Source of the DNA: an uncultured Lactobacillaceae bacterium
Lineage (GTDB): Bacteria; Bacillota; Bacilli; Lactobacillales; Lactobacillaceae
Assembly: GCA_934216625.1 (NCBI GenBank)
Contig: CAKQCC010000030.1
Location: forward strand, 1-8,851
Direction of reading: 5' to 3'
DNA length: 8,851 bases
Part shown: positions 1 to 7,300 of the stretch, one piece after another
Layout of the letters: each line of letters starts with the position of its first letter
Position numbering within the stretch: the stretch's first letter is position 1
Position numbers and translations under genes: made by a program
The notes under the pieces: model-generated
Databases searched by the model: none
Seen by the model: the letters and a program-made list of their open reading frames with translations, nothing else
What the model was told of the DNA's origin: nothing

Positions 1-1940
1 CCCTTAACGTGGATCTTCTTTAAGCTAGAAACCAAGGCTTCCACAGAGCCTTGAACATCGGCTTTGACGATCAAATCCACGTGTTTCATGGACTGCTTCT
101 TCATGGTCGCGAATAAATTATCCAGGGTGACCGTATTAGTCCGTTTCCGACGTTCCATCTGGGAACGTTCAGACCGTTTTTCACCAACTTCGCGCGCGGT
201 CTTTTCGTCATTAAAGACGACGAACCGGTCACCGGCTTCAGGAACACTGCTCAAGCCAGTAATTTCAACCGGAGTAGACGGCTTAGCCTTTTTTAACGGT
301 TTATGATTTTCGTTCGTCATGGTTCGAACTCGGCCAAACGTATCACCAACGACGATCGGGTCTTCTGGATGCAAAGTTCCCTGCTGAACCAACAACGTCG
401 CAACGGGGCCTTTGCCCTTATCCAGGCGAGATTCAACTACCGATCCAGCTGCGTTCTGTTTCGGATTAGCTTTTAGTTCCATAACTTCGGCTTTTAAGAT
501 AATCATACTTAGTAACTCATCAACGTGGGTTCCGTACTTTGCCGAAATATTAACGAAGATAGTTTTACCGCCCCATTTTTCAGGGACCAGACCATAACGG
601 GTTAATTGATTAGTAACCTTTTTCGGGTTAGCGCCCGGTTTATCAATTTTATTAATGGCCACAATAATCGGGGTTTTAGCAGCTTTAGCATGATGAATGG
701 CTTCAACCGTTTGCGGCATTACGCCGTCATCAGCAGCTACCACCAAGACAACCAAGTCGGTAATCATGGCACCACGGGCCCGCATTTCCGAAAAAGCGGC
801 ATGACCTGGCGTATCCAAAAACGTAATGGTTTTACCTTTACGATGAACCTGGTAAGCACCAATGTCTTGAGTGATTCCACCAGCTTCGTGGGCTGTAATG
901 TGAGAATGCCGCAAGTAGTCAAGTAACGTGGTCTTGCCGTGATCAACATGGCCCATGATCGTGATTACCGGTGGTCTGGATACTAAATGCTTAGTGTTCT
1001 TTTCCTCTTTTTTGAACATTTTATCAATGTCAGAGACGTCGACCCGCTTTTTCTCTTGGGCATGAATGTGATAATCTGCCGCCAGCAGTTCAATCGTGTC
1101 ACGATTCAGTGATTTATTTTGATTGACCATAATTCCCAAGTCAATTAATTTCTTAACGATCTCAGCCGGTGCCCGGTGCAAGATCTTACCAATGTCTTGG
1201 GCATTCATGCCGTTAGTATAATACAAGGTTTTCGGAAGCGGCCTTGACTTCCGACGTGGCCGACGCTTCCGTTTATGAATTTGACGAATTCGCTGGTTGG
1301 TCGTGTAACGGTTAAAACGATTCCGACGACGGCGATTTCGACGACGCCGTTTATTATTATGCCGGTGACCATTCGAATTATTTTGGGAGTTTTTCCGGCG
1401 GTTTGAATAAGTTTTCGGCCGGCGAATAAATTTAGAACGACGATTCGAATGATTTGATCGACGATTTGACTGACGATGATTATTATTCTTCGACTGATTA
1501 CCGCTCGGTTTATGACTAGACTGATGACCTCGGTGAGCTTGGTGAGCTTGATTCCTAAGGTGAGCTTGTCGACGTCGGCTTGAACGACTTCCACGGTTTG
1601 ACTTCAAGTTCCGTTTCTTCTGGCTTCGTCGACGGGCCCGTCGCGAATTATTTTGGTGCGGCTTATCCTGCTGATTTTGACGGCTTCGGTTGGTCGACCG
1701 CTTTTGACGCGGTGATTTAGATCGACCTCGACGTTTGCGTTTTTTAGCCGCTGAATTCGGTTTTCGACTGCTTTGATGCTTAGCACCGGTCAACGCTCGT
1801 CTAACTTTCATTTCCTGAGCATGATCAAGTGTTGACATGTGGTTTTTAATTGGAAAGCCTTTCGCGTTAGCTTTAGTAATCAGCTGCTTGCTCGTCATGT
1901 TGAGTTCACGAGCTAATTTATAAACACGTTTTTTACCCAT
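1..1940 (-). CDS. infB: Translation initiation factor IF-2, 3'-truncated by window edge
   Basis: IF2 is the cytoplasmic GTPase that brings fMet-tRNA to the 30S P site and promotes 50S joining. The frame is open from ATG at 1940 to the left edge: 646 whole codons, no stop. Visible parts: an IF2_N module at residues 1-28 ([13 protein letters not shown]); a very basic low-complexity linker at about 48-238; a second IF2_N-like module at about 241-300; and a GTP-binding domain with G1 GHVDHGKT (330-337), G3 DTPGH (376-380), G4 NKID (430-433) and G5 SAK (466-468). The following beta-barrel domain leads to [10 protein letters not shown] (627-636), a conserved IF2 segment. The C-terminal fMet-tRNA-binding domain lies beyond the window; from family architecture I expect roughly 180 more residues. 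The start is supported by the conserved MGKKRVY opening and AAAGGA at 1951-1956, ten bases upstream. It is the last visible gene of the rimP operon, seven bases after ylxQ. The linker is discussed under findings. Confidence 0.98.
   Translation of the reverse strand, partial: MGKKRVYKLARELNMTSKQLITKANAKGFPIKNHMSTLDHAQEMKVRRALTGAKHQSSRKPNSAAKKRKRRGRSKSPRQKRSTNRSRQNQQDKPHQNNSRRARRRSQKKRNLKSNRGSRSSRRRQAHLRNQAHQAHRGHQSSHKPSGNQSKNNNHRQSNRRSNHSNRRSKFIRRPKTYSNRRKNSQNNSNGHRHNNKRRRRNRRRRNRFNRYTTNQRIRQIHKRKRRPRRKSRPLPKTLYYTNGMNAQDIGKILHRAPAEIVKKLIDLGIMVNQNKSLNRDTIELLAADYHIHAQEKKRVDVSDIDKMFKKEEKNTKHLVSRPPVITIMGHVDHGKTTLLDYLRHSHITAHEAGGITQDIGAYQVHRKGKTITFLDTPGHAAFSEMRARGAMITDLVVLVVAADDGVMPQTVEAIHHAKAAKTPIIVAINKIDKPGANPKKVTNQLTRYGLVPEKWGGKTIFVNISAKYGTHVDELLSMIILKAEVMELKANPKQNAAGSVVESRLDKGKGPVATLLVQQGTLHPEDPIVVGDTFGRVRTMTNENHKPLKKAKPSTPVEITGLSSVPEAGDRFVVFNDEKTAREVGEKRSERSQMERRKRTNTVTLDNLFATMKKQSMKHVDLIVKADVQGSVEALVSSLKKIHVK
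1320..1349 (-). repeat. 15-base tandem duplication coding NRRRR twice in IF2 linker
   Basis: Two adjacent 15-base units (1320-1334 and 1335-1349), differing at a few positions, code for two copies of a four-arginine block separated by Asn at IF2 residues 198-207. This looks like a slippage-type in-frame duplication in a disordered region. Confidence 0.7.
1532..1567 (-). repeat. Three copies of a 9-base unit (plus strand GGTGAGCTT) in infB
   Basis: The 9-mer occurs at 1532-1540, directly again at 1541-1549, and a third time at 1559-1567, always in the same reading phase. On the coding strand it gives recurring Gln-Ala-His triplets around IF2 residues 125-136. It is a short in-frame coding repeat with no sign of a separate function. 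Confidence 0.75.
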
Positions 1941-1947
1941 ATCATCA

Positions 1948-2262
1948 CTATCCTTTAATTTTTCGATTTAATTCGATTAAATGATTAGCGAATCCCTTGG
2001 CGTTAATTCCTAAAACAACCCGTCGATTACCGATTGCTTTCGATAATTGATCGGTCGTGAATAAATCATTAAAGGGGATTCGGTGCGATCTGACTTTATC
2101 ATGAAATTTCTTGCTGGTTGCTGATCCCGCATCCGAAGCAATTATCAAGAAACGAATTCGCGCTCCTTTGATCTCTTTCAACAGGATTTTCTCGCCACTG
2201 ATAATTTTACCAGCTCTTTGGGCAATCCCCAAGAAATTAAGAAATTGCTGTTTAACGATCAT
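1948..2262 (-). CDS. ylxQ: YlxQ, L7Ae/L30e-family putative K-turn RNA-binding protein
   Basis: Small ribosomal-protein-like RNA-binding protein of the L7Ae/L30e superfamily, encoded between ylxR and infB in most Firmicutes. Its family members recognise kink-turn RNA; the exact cellular role of YlxQ is not settled. With the start at 2262 the product is 104 residues, close to the B. subtilis protein. Visible hallmarks are [15 protein letters not shown] (10-24), whose RAGK motif is typical, the ASDAG...TSKK segment (42-52) and the C-terminal [11 protein letters not shown] segment. I choose ATG at 2262, which gives [12 protein letters not shown] and overlaps the ylxR end by 11 bases. An ATG at 2301 would add 13 residues with no family resemblance and no ribosome binding site. 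The Shine-Dalgarno match at 2262 is weak (AGAAG about ten bases upstream), so translation probably depends on ribosomes finishing ylxR. Confidence 0.93.
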   Translation of the reverse strand: MIVKQQFLNFLGIAQRAGKIISGEKILLKEIKGARIRFLIIASDAGSATSKKFHDKVRSHRIPFNDLFTTDQLSKAIGNRRVVLGINAKGFANHLIELNRKIKG

Positions 2263-2551
2263 TGCCAAATAACTTCTGACGAGCCTGTTCGTGATCAGCA
2301 TACTTAATTAACCGGTCGTAAAATCGGTCACCTAAATCGACCGAAAATTCACGATTAAAGACCTTCTTAGCTTTAGCTCGTTTAGCGATCGCAACGTTCA
2401 TCGCAACGTACGCACCCCGACCGGATTGCTTACCAGTCTTATCAATCAGCACGTTGCCATTTTTCTGGTGAACCACCCGAATCAACTGCTTTTTAGGTGC
2501 CATCTTACCGGTTACGATGTCCTTTCGCATCGGAATTTTTCTGCGTCGCAT
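2252..2551 (-). CDS. rnpM: YlxR/RnpM (DUF448) RNA-binding protein, RNase P modulator
   Basis: YlxR proteins are small basic RNA-binding proteins encoded behind nusA; the B. subtilis member has been described as a modulator of RNase P (RnpM). The product is 99 residues, normal for the family. Family signatures are RKIPMRKDIVTG (4-15), the KKQLIRVV strand (20-27), IDKTGKQSGRGAYV (36-49) with the invariant GRGAY, and a Lys/Arg-rich helix at about 55-65. The position after RK that is Cys in many homologues is Asp here, which I believe is common in lactobacilli. ATG at 2551 is preceded by TGAGGAGT seven bases away, a strong site lying in the 15-base gap after nusA. It overlaps ylxQ by 11 bases. 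Confidence 0.95.
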   Translation of the reverse strand: MRRRKIPMRKDIVTGKMAPKKQLIRVVHQKNGNVLIDKTGKQSGRGAYVAMNVAIAKRAKAKKVFNREFSVDLGDRFYDRLIKYADHEQARQKLFGNDR

Positions 2552-2566
2552 TTAATCACTCCTCAT

Positions 2567-3727
2567 TTATTCATCAGAATCGGTTGAATCTGAGTCAGAA
2601 TCAGAATCTGATTGGTCGGAATCGTCAGATTGATCATCAGATTCTGAATCAGATTGGGCTTCTTGGTTAACTTGGTCAATAATTTCATCCTGCTTAGAGG
2701 TAGGTTCAATATCGATTTTGAATCCGGTTAATTTTGCTGCTAAGCGAGCGTTCTGACCCTTTCTGCCGATTGCTAGAGAAAGCTGATTATCAGGAACGAT
2801 CACGGTGCAATTACTGGGGTCTTTTGGATCAAAGATCACGTTATCAACTTCGGCCGGATTCAAGGCGTTGGCAATGTAAGTGGCGTCATCATCATCCCAC
2901 TGGACGATGTCCATATTTTCACCACCTAATTTATTAACGATGGCTTGAACTCGACTGCCGCGGGGACCAACGGTAGTCCCAACTGGATCAATGTCTTTAT
3001 TAGCAGAGCGAACCGCAATCTTAGCGCGGTCACCAGCTTCACGGGCGATCGAAACGATCTCAACCGTTCCGTCATAGATTTCGGGAACTTCCTGTTCAAA
3101 TAACCGTTTCAACATTCCCGGTGCCGTCTGGCTCACGTAAACCTGGGGCCCCTTCGAAGCATTTTCTACTTTGGTCACGTAAACTTGAATATCTTCATGC
3201 GGATGGTAATCTTCGGTCTTTAGCTGACTCCAGTACGGCATTACCGCTTCAACTCGACCTAAATCAACGTAAACAAACCGGTTATCCTGACGTTCAACCG
3301 TTCCGGTGATCAACTCATCTTGATACTTACTGTATTCGTCATAAATGGTCTGACGCTCAGCATCACGAATCCGCTGCATCACGACTTGTTTAGCGGTCTG
3401 AGCGGCAATTCGGCCAAAATTGCGCGGTGTTACTTCGATTTTAATCGGGTCGCCAACTTCATAACCGTGACTCCGTTTAAGCGCCGATGATAATCCGCAT
3501 TCTAAGCGTGAATCCTTAACTTGACCATCCGGGACCACTTTTTTAACGGCATAAACCTTAATCGTCCCGTCATTTTGGTCAAAATCAACTTCTACATTCT
3601 GGGCTTGGTCAAAATTGCGCTTATAAGCCGAAGTCAAAGCGGCCTTTAGTGCGCCAATAATCGTTTCTTTTTTAATTCCTTTATCTTTTTCCAGGGCTTT
3701 AAAAGCGTTAATCAGTTCTTCATTCAT
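2567..3727 (-). CDS. nusA: Transcription termination/antitermination factor NusA
   Basis: NusA binds RNA polymerase and the emerging RNA, stimulates pausing and intrinsic termination, and takes part in rRNA antitermination. Length is 386 residues, slightly above B. subtilis because of an extra tail. Domains in order: N-terminal RNAP-binding domain at about 1-125 (opening MNEELINAFKALEKDKGI); S1 domain at about 135-202 (GTVERQDNRFVYVDLGRVEA); KH1 with GPRG at 254-257; KH2 with NQLSLAIGRKGQNARLA (314-330, GRKG at 321-324). The core ends near residue 350. Residues 359-386 are an unusual Ser-Asp tail (11 Ser, 12 Asp, 2 Glu). ATG at 3727 matches the family opening. AAAGGAG lies 13 bases upstream, longer than ideal, and no other in-frame ATG, GTG or TTG lies nearer to that site. 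In other Firmicutes NusA autoregulates this operon; the hairpin before rimP could serve that here. Confidence 0.99.
   Translation of the reverse strand: MNEELINAFKALEKDKGIKKETIIGALKAALTSAYKRNFDQAQNVEVDFDQNDGTIKVYAVKKVVPDGQVKDSRLECGLSSALKRSHGYEVGDPIKIEVTPRNFGRIAAQTAKQVVMQRIRDAERQTIYDEYSKYQDELITGTVERQDNRFVYVDLGRVEAVMPYWSQLKTEDYHPHEDIQVYVTKVENASKGPQVYVSQTAPGMLKRLFEQEVPEIYDGTVEIVSIAREAGDRAKIAVRSANKDIDPVGTTVGPRGSRVQAIVNKLGGENMDIVQWDDDDATYIANALNPAEVDNVIFDPKDPSNCTVIVPDNQLSLAIGRKGQNARLAAKLTGFKIDIEPTSKQDEIIDQVNQEAQSDSESDDQSDDSDQSDSDSDSDSTDSDE
2570..2653 (-). repeat. Degenerate Ser-Asp codon repeat coding the NusA C-terminal tail
   Basis: The last 28 codons of nusA are built from imperfect hexamers of the type TCNGAY (Ser-Asp), for example SDSDSDSDS at residues 373-381. 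Different serine and aspartate codons are mixed (TCT, TCA; GAT, GAC), so the array is old or selected rather than a fresh duplication. The encoded tail is strongly acidic and surely disordered. Confidence 0.88.
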
Positions 3728-3740
3728 ATCAGCTATCGTT

Positions 3741-3747
3741 CTCCTTT
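3741..3747 (-). promoter_or_regulatory. nusA ribosome binding site with long spacer
   Basis: AAAGGAG on the minus strand matches the anti-Shine-Dalgarno well, but 13 bases separate it from the nusA ATG at 3727, where 5-9 is usual. The rimP stop is only a few bases before it, so translational coupling with rimP could compensate. Confidence 0.7.
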
Positions 3748-3752
3748 AATTT

Positions 3753-4226
3753 TTACAGCTTAACAGCTAATCTAGCTTTAGCAATCGCCCGGCGCGGGAT
3801 TTCAGCATCACGCATCACGCTCATATCATTATACTTAATCACTAATTTTTTATCGGTAACTCGTTTTAAGTACCCTTCGTACATTTTTCGCTTTTTGACC
3901 GGATAATATAGCGAAACGTGAACGTAGTGATTAATTGCGTTCTTGAAATCCTGTGGCTTTTTAAGGGGCCGTTCAGCACCGGGTGAAGAAACGTCAAGAT
4001 TGTAAGCATGCGGAATCGGGTCCGGATCCAAATTATCTAATTTATCACCCAACTCGTCGCTAACCAGCTCACAATCATTAATCGTGATCCCGTGCGGTTT
4101 ATCAACGTAAACGCTTAAGTCCCATTTCGGTCCTTTTTTAGAATAATCAACATCATACAAACTAAAACGATGCCGTTTCAAAATTGGCTGAAGTAATTTA
4201 GTTACAATCCTTTCAACTTTATTCAT
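3753..4226 (-). CDS. rimP: Ribosome maturation factor RimP
   Basis: RimP assists assembly of the 30S ribosomal subunit; loss in other bacteria delays 30S maturation. The product is 157 residues, typical for the family. The N-terminal alpha/beta domain (about 1-85) includes YDVDYSKKGPKWDLSVYVD (24-42) and the ITINDCELVSDELG helix (47-60). It leads to the hallmark LDVSSPGAERPL (77-88). The rest is the SH3-like C-terminal domain (about 89-157), which binds S12 in studied homologues. The ATG at 4226 has AGGGGG six bases upstream. It is the first gene of the operon and is followed by nusA after 25 bases. Older names for this gene are ylxS and yhbC. Confidence 0.98.
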   Translation of the reverse strand: MNKVERIVTKLLQPILKRHRFSLYDVDYSKKGPKWDLSVYVDKPHGITINDCELVSDELGDKLDNLDPDPIPHAYNLDVSSPGAERPLKKPQDFKNAINHYVHVSLYYPVKKRKMYEGYLKRVTDKKLVIKYNDMSVMRDAEIPRRAIAKARLAVKL

Positions 4227-4232
4227 TCAAAA

Positions 4233-4238
4233 CCCCCT
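4233..4238 (-). promoter_or_regulatory. rimP ribosome binding site
   Basis: AGGGGG on the minus strand sits six bases from the rimP ATG and begins 12 bases after the T-run of the upstream hairpin. This spacing leaves no room for a promoter between terminator and gene. Confidence 0.8.
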
Positions 4239-4250
4239 AAAAAGTCCAAT

Positions 4251-4277
4251 AAAAAGAGTGAGCATCTCTGCTCACTC
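4251..4277 (-). terminator. Intrinsic terminator between polC and rimP, probable leader attenuator
   Basis: On the minus strand a perfect 9-bp stem is formed by GAGTGAGCA (4277-4269) and TGCTCACTC (4264-4256) around a GAGA tetraloop, followed at once by TTTTT (4255-4251), then an A and TT before Gs interrupt the run. It lies 54 bases after the polC stop and 24 bases before the rimP ATG, so it can both end polC transcripts and attenuate the rimP operon. In B. subtilis the leader of the same operon holds a NusA-dependent terminator; equivalence here is inference. Confidence 0.87.
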
Positions 4278-4298
4278 CACTCACGAGTATAATCTACT

Positions 4299-4330
4299 TT
4301 TATAGTATCATAATTTGAAGTCCACAACAA
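4299..4330 (-). promoter_or_regulatory. Possible sigma-A promoter for the rimP-nusA-infB operon
   Basis: In the AT-rich stretch after polC, TTGTGG (4327-4322) is 17 bases from TATAAA (4304-4299). An overlapping alternative is TTGTTG (4330-4325), 17 bases from TACTAT (4307-4302), which carries an extended TG one base upstream. Either would start RNA near 4292, upstream of the terminator hairpin. The -35 matches are only three of six, so this is a candidate, not a firm call. Confidence 0.4.
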
Positions 4331-4331
4331 A

Positions 4332-7300
4332 TCAAAGCGTGTCAAACAGACTGAGCTGATTCCGATCGGGAAGCCCCTTAGTAATCCCGTTATCGTCCAT
4401 AAATTGAATAATGGTCTTCGAAACTTTGCCACGGTTCGACAGGTCTTCTTTTGAGATAAACGGTTTATCACTTCTGGCGGCAACGATCTGCTTAGCAACG
4501 TTTAATCCCAAACCGGGAATCGAGCGAAACGGCGCAATTAAATTTTTGCCGTCGATTACCCAATTCACGGCGTCGGAGCGTTTCAAATCAACCATCTTGA
4601 AATGATACCCGCGGGCCAGCATCTCGTTAGCTGATTCCATCACGGTCAAAAGGCTTTTGTCTTTTGCGGTCTGGTTCTCATCACTTCTCAGGCGCTTAAT
4701 CGCGGCTTCAACCGCGGTTTTGCCTTGACACATTGAAACGATATCAAAATCATCGGCCCGAATTGAAAAATAAGCCGCATAATAGGCAATCGGGAAGTAC
4801 ACTTTAAAGTAAGCAATCCGAAGTGCCATCATCACGTAGGCAACGGCGTGAGCACGCGGGAACATGTACTGAATCTTTAAACACGAATCAGTATACCAGC
4901 TCGGGATCGTTTTGGACGCCCGCATTTGTTTTTCCCAGGCCGGTTTAATTCCCAGGCCGTGGCGGACCGACTCCATCGTCTGGAAAGCCTGTTCAGGCGC
5001 AATTCCCCACTTAATCAAATCAGCCATAATGTTGTCCCGGCAGGCAATCACGTTCGTAATGTTCGCCTTGCCTTCGTTAATTAAGTCTTCGGCATTGCCT
5101 AACCAGACGCCAGTCCCGTGCGACAAGCCGGAAATTTGCAAAAGTTCTGAAAACGTGCTGGGGTGGGTTTCACCCAGCATCCCGCGGACGAAATGGGTGC
5201 CAAATTCGGGTAACCCCAACGTGCCGGTCTTGGAGCCAATTGCTTCGGGCTTTACGCCCAACGCTTTAGGACTTGAAAACAGGGACATTACCCCCGGATC
5301 GTTCATCGGGATCGTCTTCGGGTCAATTCCGGATAGATCCTGAAGCATTCTGATTGTAGTTGGATCCTGGTGCCCCAAAATGTCCATCTTTAACATATTA
5401 TCGTGAATCGAATGGAAGTCGAAGTGGGTAGTTTCCCAGGCCGCGTGGGAATCATTAGCCGGATACTGAATCGGGGTGAAATCATAAATGTCCATCCCCT
5501 TCGGAACGATAATAATCCCGGCTGGATGCTGGCCAGTCGTTCGTTTGGTCCCGGTCGTTCCCTTAGCTAACCGGTCAATTTCGGTAGTTCGAAGGTGAAG
5601 TGGATGATTTCGTCGGTGCTGCTGATACGCCTGGTTAGCGTCCCGTTCATAAGCTTTAACGTAACCATACGCCGTCTTGTTAGCAACCGTGCCCACGGTT
5701 CCGGCTCGGTAAACGTTCTTTTCACCGAACAGTACCTTCATGTAATTATGGGCAATCGGTTGATAATCACCGGAAAAATTCAAATCAATATCGGGAACCT
5801 TGTTTCCGGAAAAGCCCAAGAAAGTTTCGAACGGGATCCCGTGACCGTCACTAACCATTAACGTCCCGCATTTTGGGCAGCGACAAAGCGGTAAATCAAA
5901 CCCAGAATTGTACTCCCCGTGCAAGAAGAAACGGGTGTATTTGCACTTCGGGCAACGGTAATGCGGCGGCAGCGGATTAACTTCGGTGATTCCCATCATC
6001 GTCGCAACCAGGCTGGAGCCTACCGATCCTCTCGAACCAACTAAGTACCCGTCCTTATTACTTTTGGCAACTAATCGCTGGCCAATCAAATAAATCACGC
6101 TGAACCCGTTCCCGATGATACTCTTTAATTCACGATCCAGACGCTTCTTGACTAAAGTCGGCATTGGATTACCGTAATAAGCATGGGCGGTGCCGTATGA
6201 CAGTTTCTTAACTTCAGATTCGCTGTTTTTCAGGGTTGGCGGATACAAGCGATCCCGAACCGGGTGGACATCCCCGATTTCGTGAGCAATCAGCTGTGTA
6301 TTGTTAACAACGATCCGTTTTGCAACTTTTGTCCCGAGGAAATGAAAATCCTTCAGCATTTCGTCAGTGGTCCGAAACGGAACTTCAGGCAGCGTCTCTC
6401 GATTCAGGGGATTCGCGCCGCCCTGTGAATGAATTAAAATTTTCCGATAAACATAATCATGCGGGTCAAGGTAATGACAGTCACCGGTTGCAACCACCGG
6501 AAGATTCAATTTCTGGCCAACTTTAACTATTTTAGCCAAGATTGACCGTAAACTAGTGGCGCTGTGAATCAAGTGACTATCAAGTAACGGCTGATAATTA
6601 GCGGGTGGCTGGATTTCTAAATAATCATAGTGCTGAGCAACCTTCATCGCTTCACGAAAGCCCTTTTGCATCATCGCGACAAAGACTTCTCCGGAGTGAC
6701 AAGCTGAACCGATTAAAATTCCCTTTCGGTGTTTTTCGAGAACGCTCCGGGGAATCCGGGGGGCTCGATAAAAATACTTAATGTTGGAAAGCGAAACCAG
6801 TTTAAAAATATTTTTCAAACCGGTTTGGTTCTTCGCCAGTAAGACCACGTGAAACGGGTGGGCATGCTTATAAGCATCTTTTTCTTTTAAATTATTCAAT
6901 TGGTCGTCATAACGAAGGTGGTATTTTTCAACCGCTTCTTTCACAAAAATGTTGTTCAAGCGGGCCGTTCCGGCAGCATCCGCAATGGCTCGATGATGGT
7001 GAACCAACGCCACGTGAAATTTATTGGTCAAGGTATCCAGCTTAAAATTCTTAAATTCCGGATGCAGTGCCCGGGCGAACGGTAGCGTATCAATTACGGG
7101 ATTGGTAATCGGCGGCATCCCGTGTCGACGATAGCCTTCGTTCAGAAACGCATTATCAAAGGTCACGTTATGACCAACGATAATCGAATCTCCGCAGAAC
7201 TTGCGAAACTCGCGAAAGACTTCGGCTTCTGATTTAGAACCCTTGACGTCATTTTCAGTAATTGAAGTCAACCGAGTGGTCTTCTGGGGAATCGGGAAAC

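Larger units (their letters stand above)
1227..1799 (-). other. Region of infB coding the Arg/Asn/Ser/Gln/His-rich disordered linker of IF2
   Basis: These 191 codons (IF2 residues 48-238) join the first IF2_N module to the second. By hand count they hold 51 Arg and 21 Lys against a single acidic residue (Asp92), with many Asn, Gln, Ser and His, and few hydrophobic residues. Low-complexity linkers here are normal in lactobacillar IF2 and vary in length, but this charge bias is strong. The frame is continuous on both sides with conserved IF2 sequence, so it is real coding sequence. It is probably disordered and may bind RNA or acidic partners; that role is inference. Confidence 0.9.

Noticed and set aside
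1205..1786. Open frames of 129 and 60 codons on the minus strand inside the infB linker region
   Set aside because: They are in other frames than infB. The infB frame itself is open throughout and joins conserved IF2 sequence on both sides; the repetitive Arg codons open alternative frames by chance.
1227..1799. Possibility that the low-complexity infB stretch marks a frameshift or pseudogene
   Set aside because: Codon-by-codon translation from 1940 to 3 shows no stop, and intact G-domain motifs follow in the same frame.
2263..2301. Longer YlxQ start at ATG 2301 (117 residues)
   Set aside because: The 13 extra residues do not resemble the family, no ribosome binding site precedes this ATG, and the overlap with ylxR would grow to 50 bases.
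4223..4498. 91-codon minus-strand open frame across the polC/rimP junction
   Set aside because: It is out of frame with the conserved C-terminus of polC, runs through the terminator hairpin and encodes nothing recognisable.
4912..5343. 143-codon plus-strand open frame, and several shorter plus-strand frames opposite polC, nusA and infB
   Set aside because: They lie antisense to highly conserved coding sequence and their products resemble no known family; they are best explained as shadow frames.
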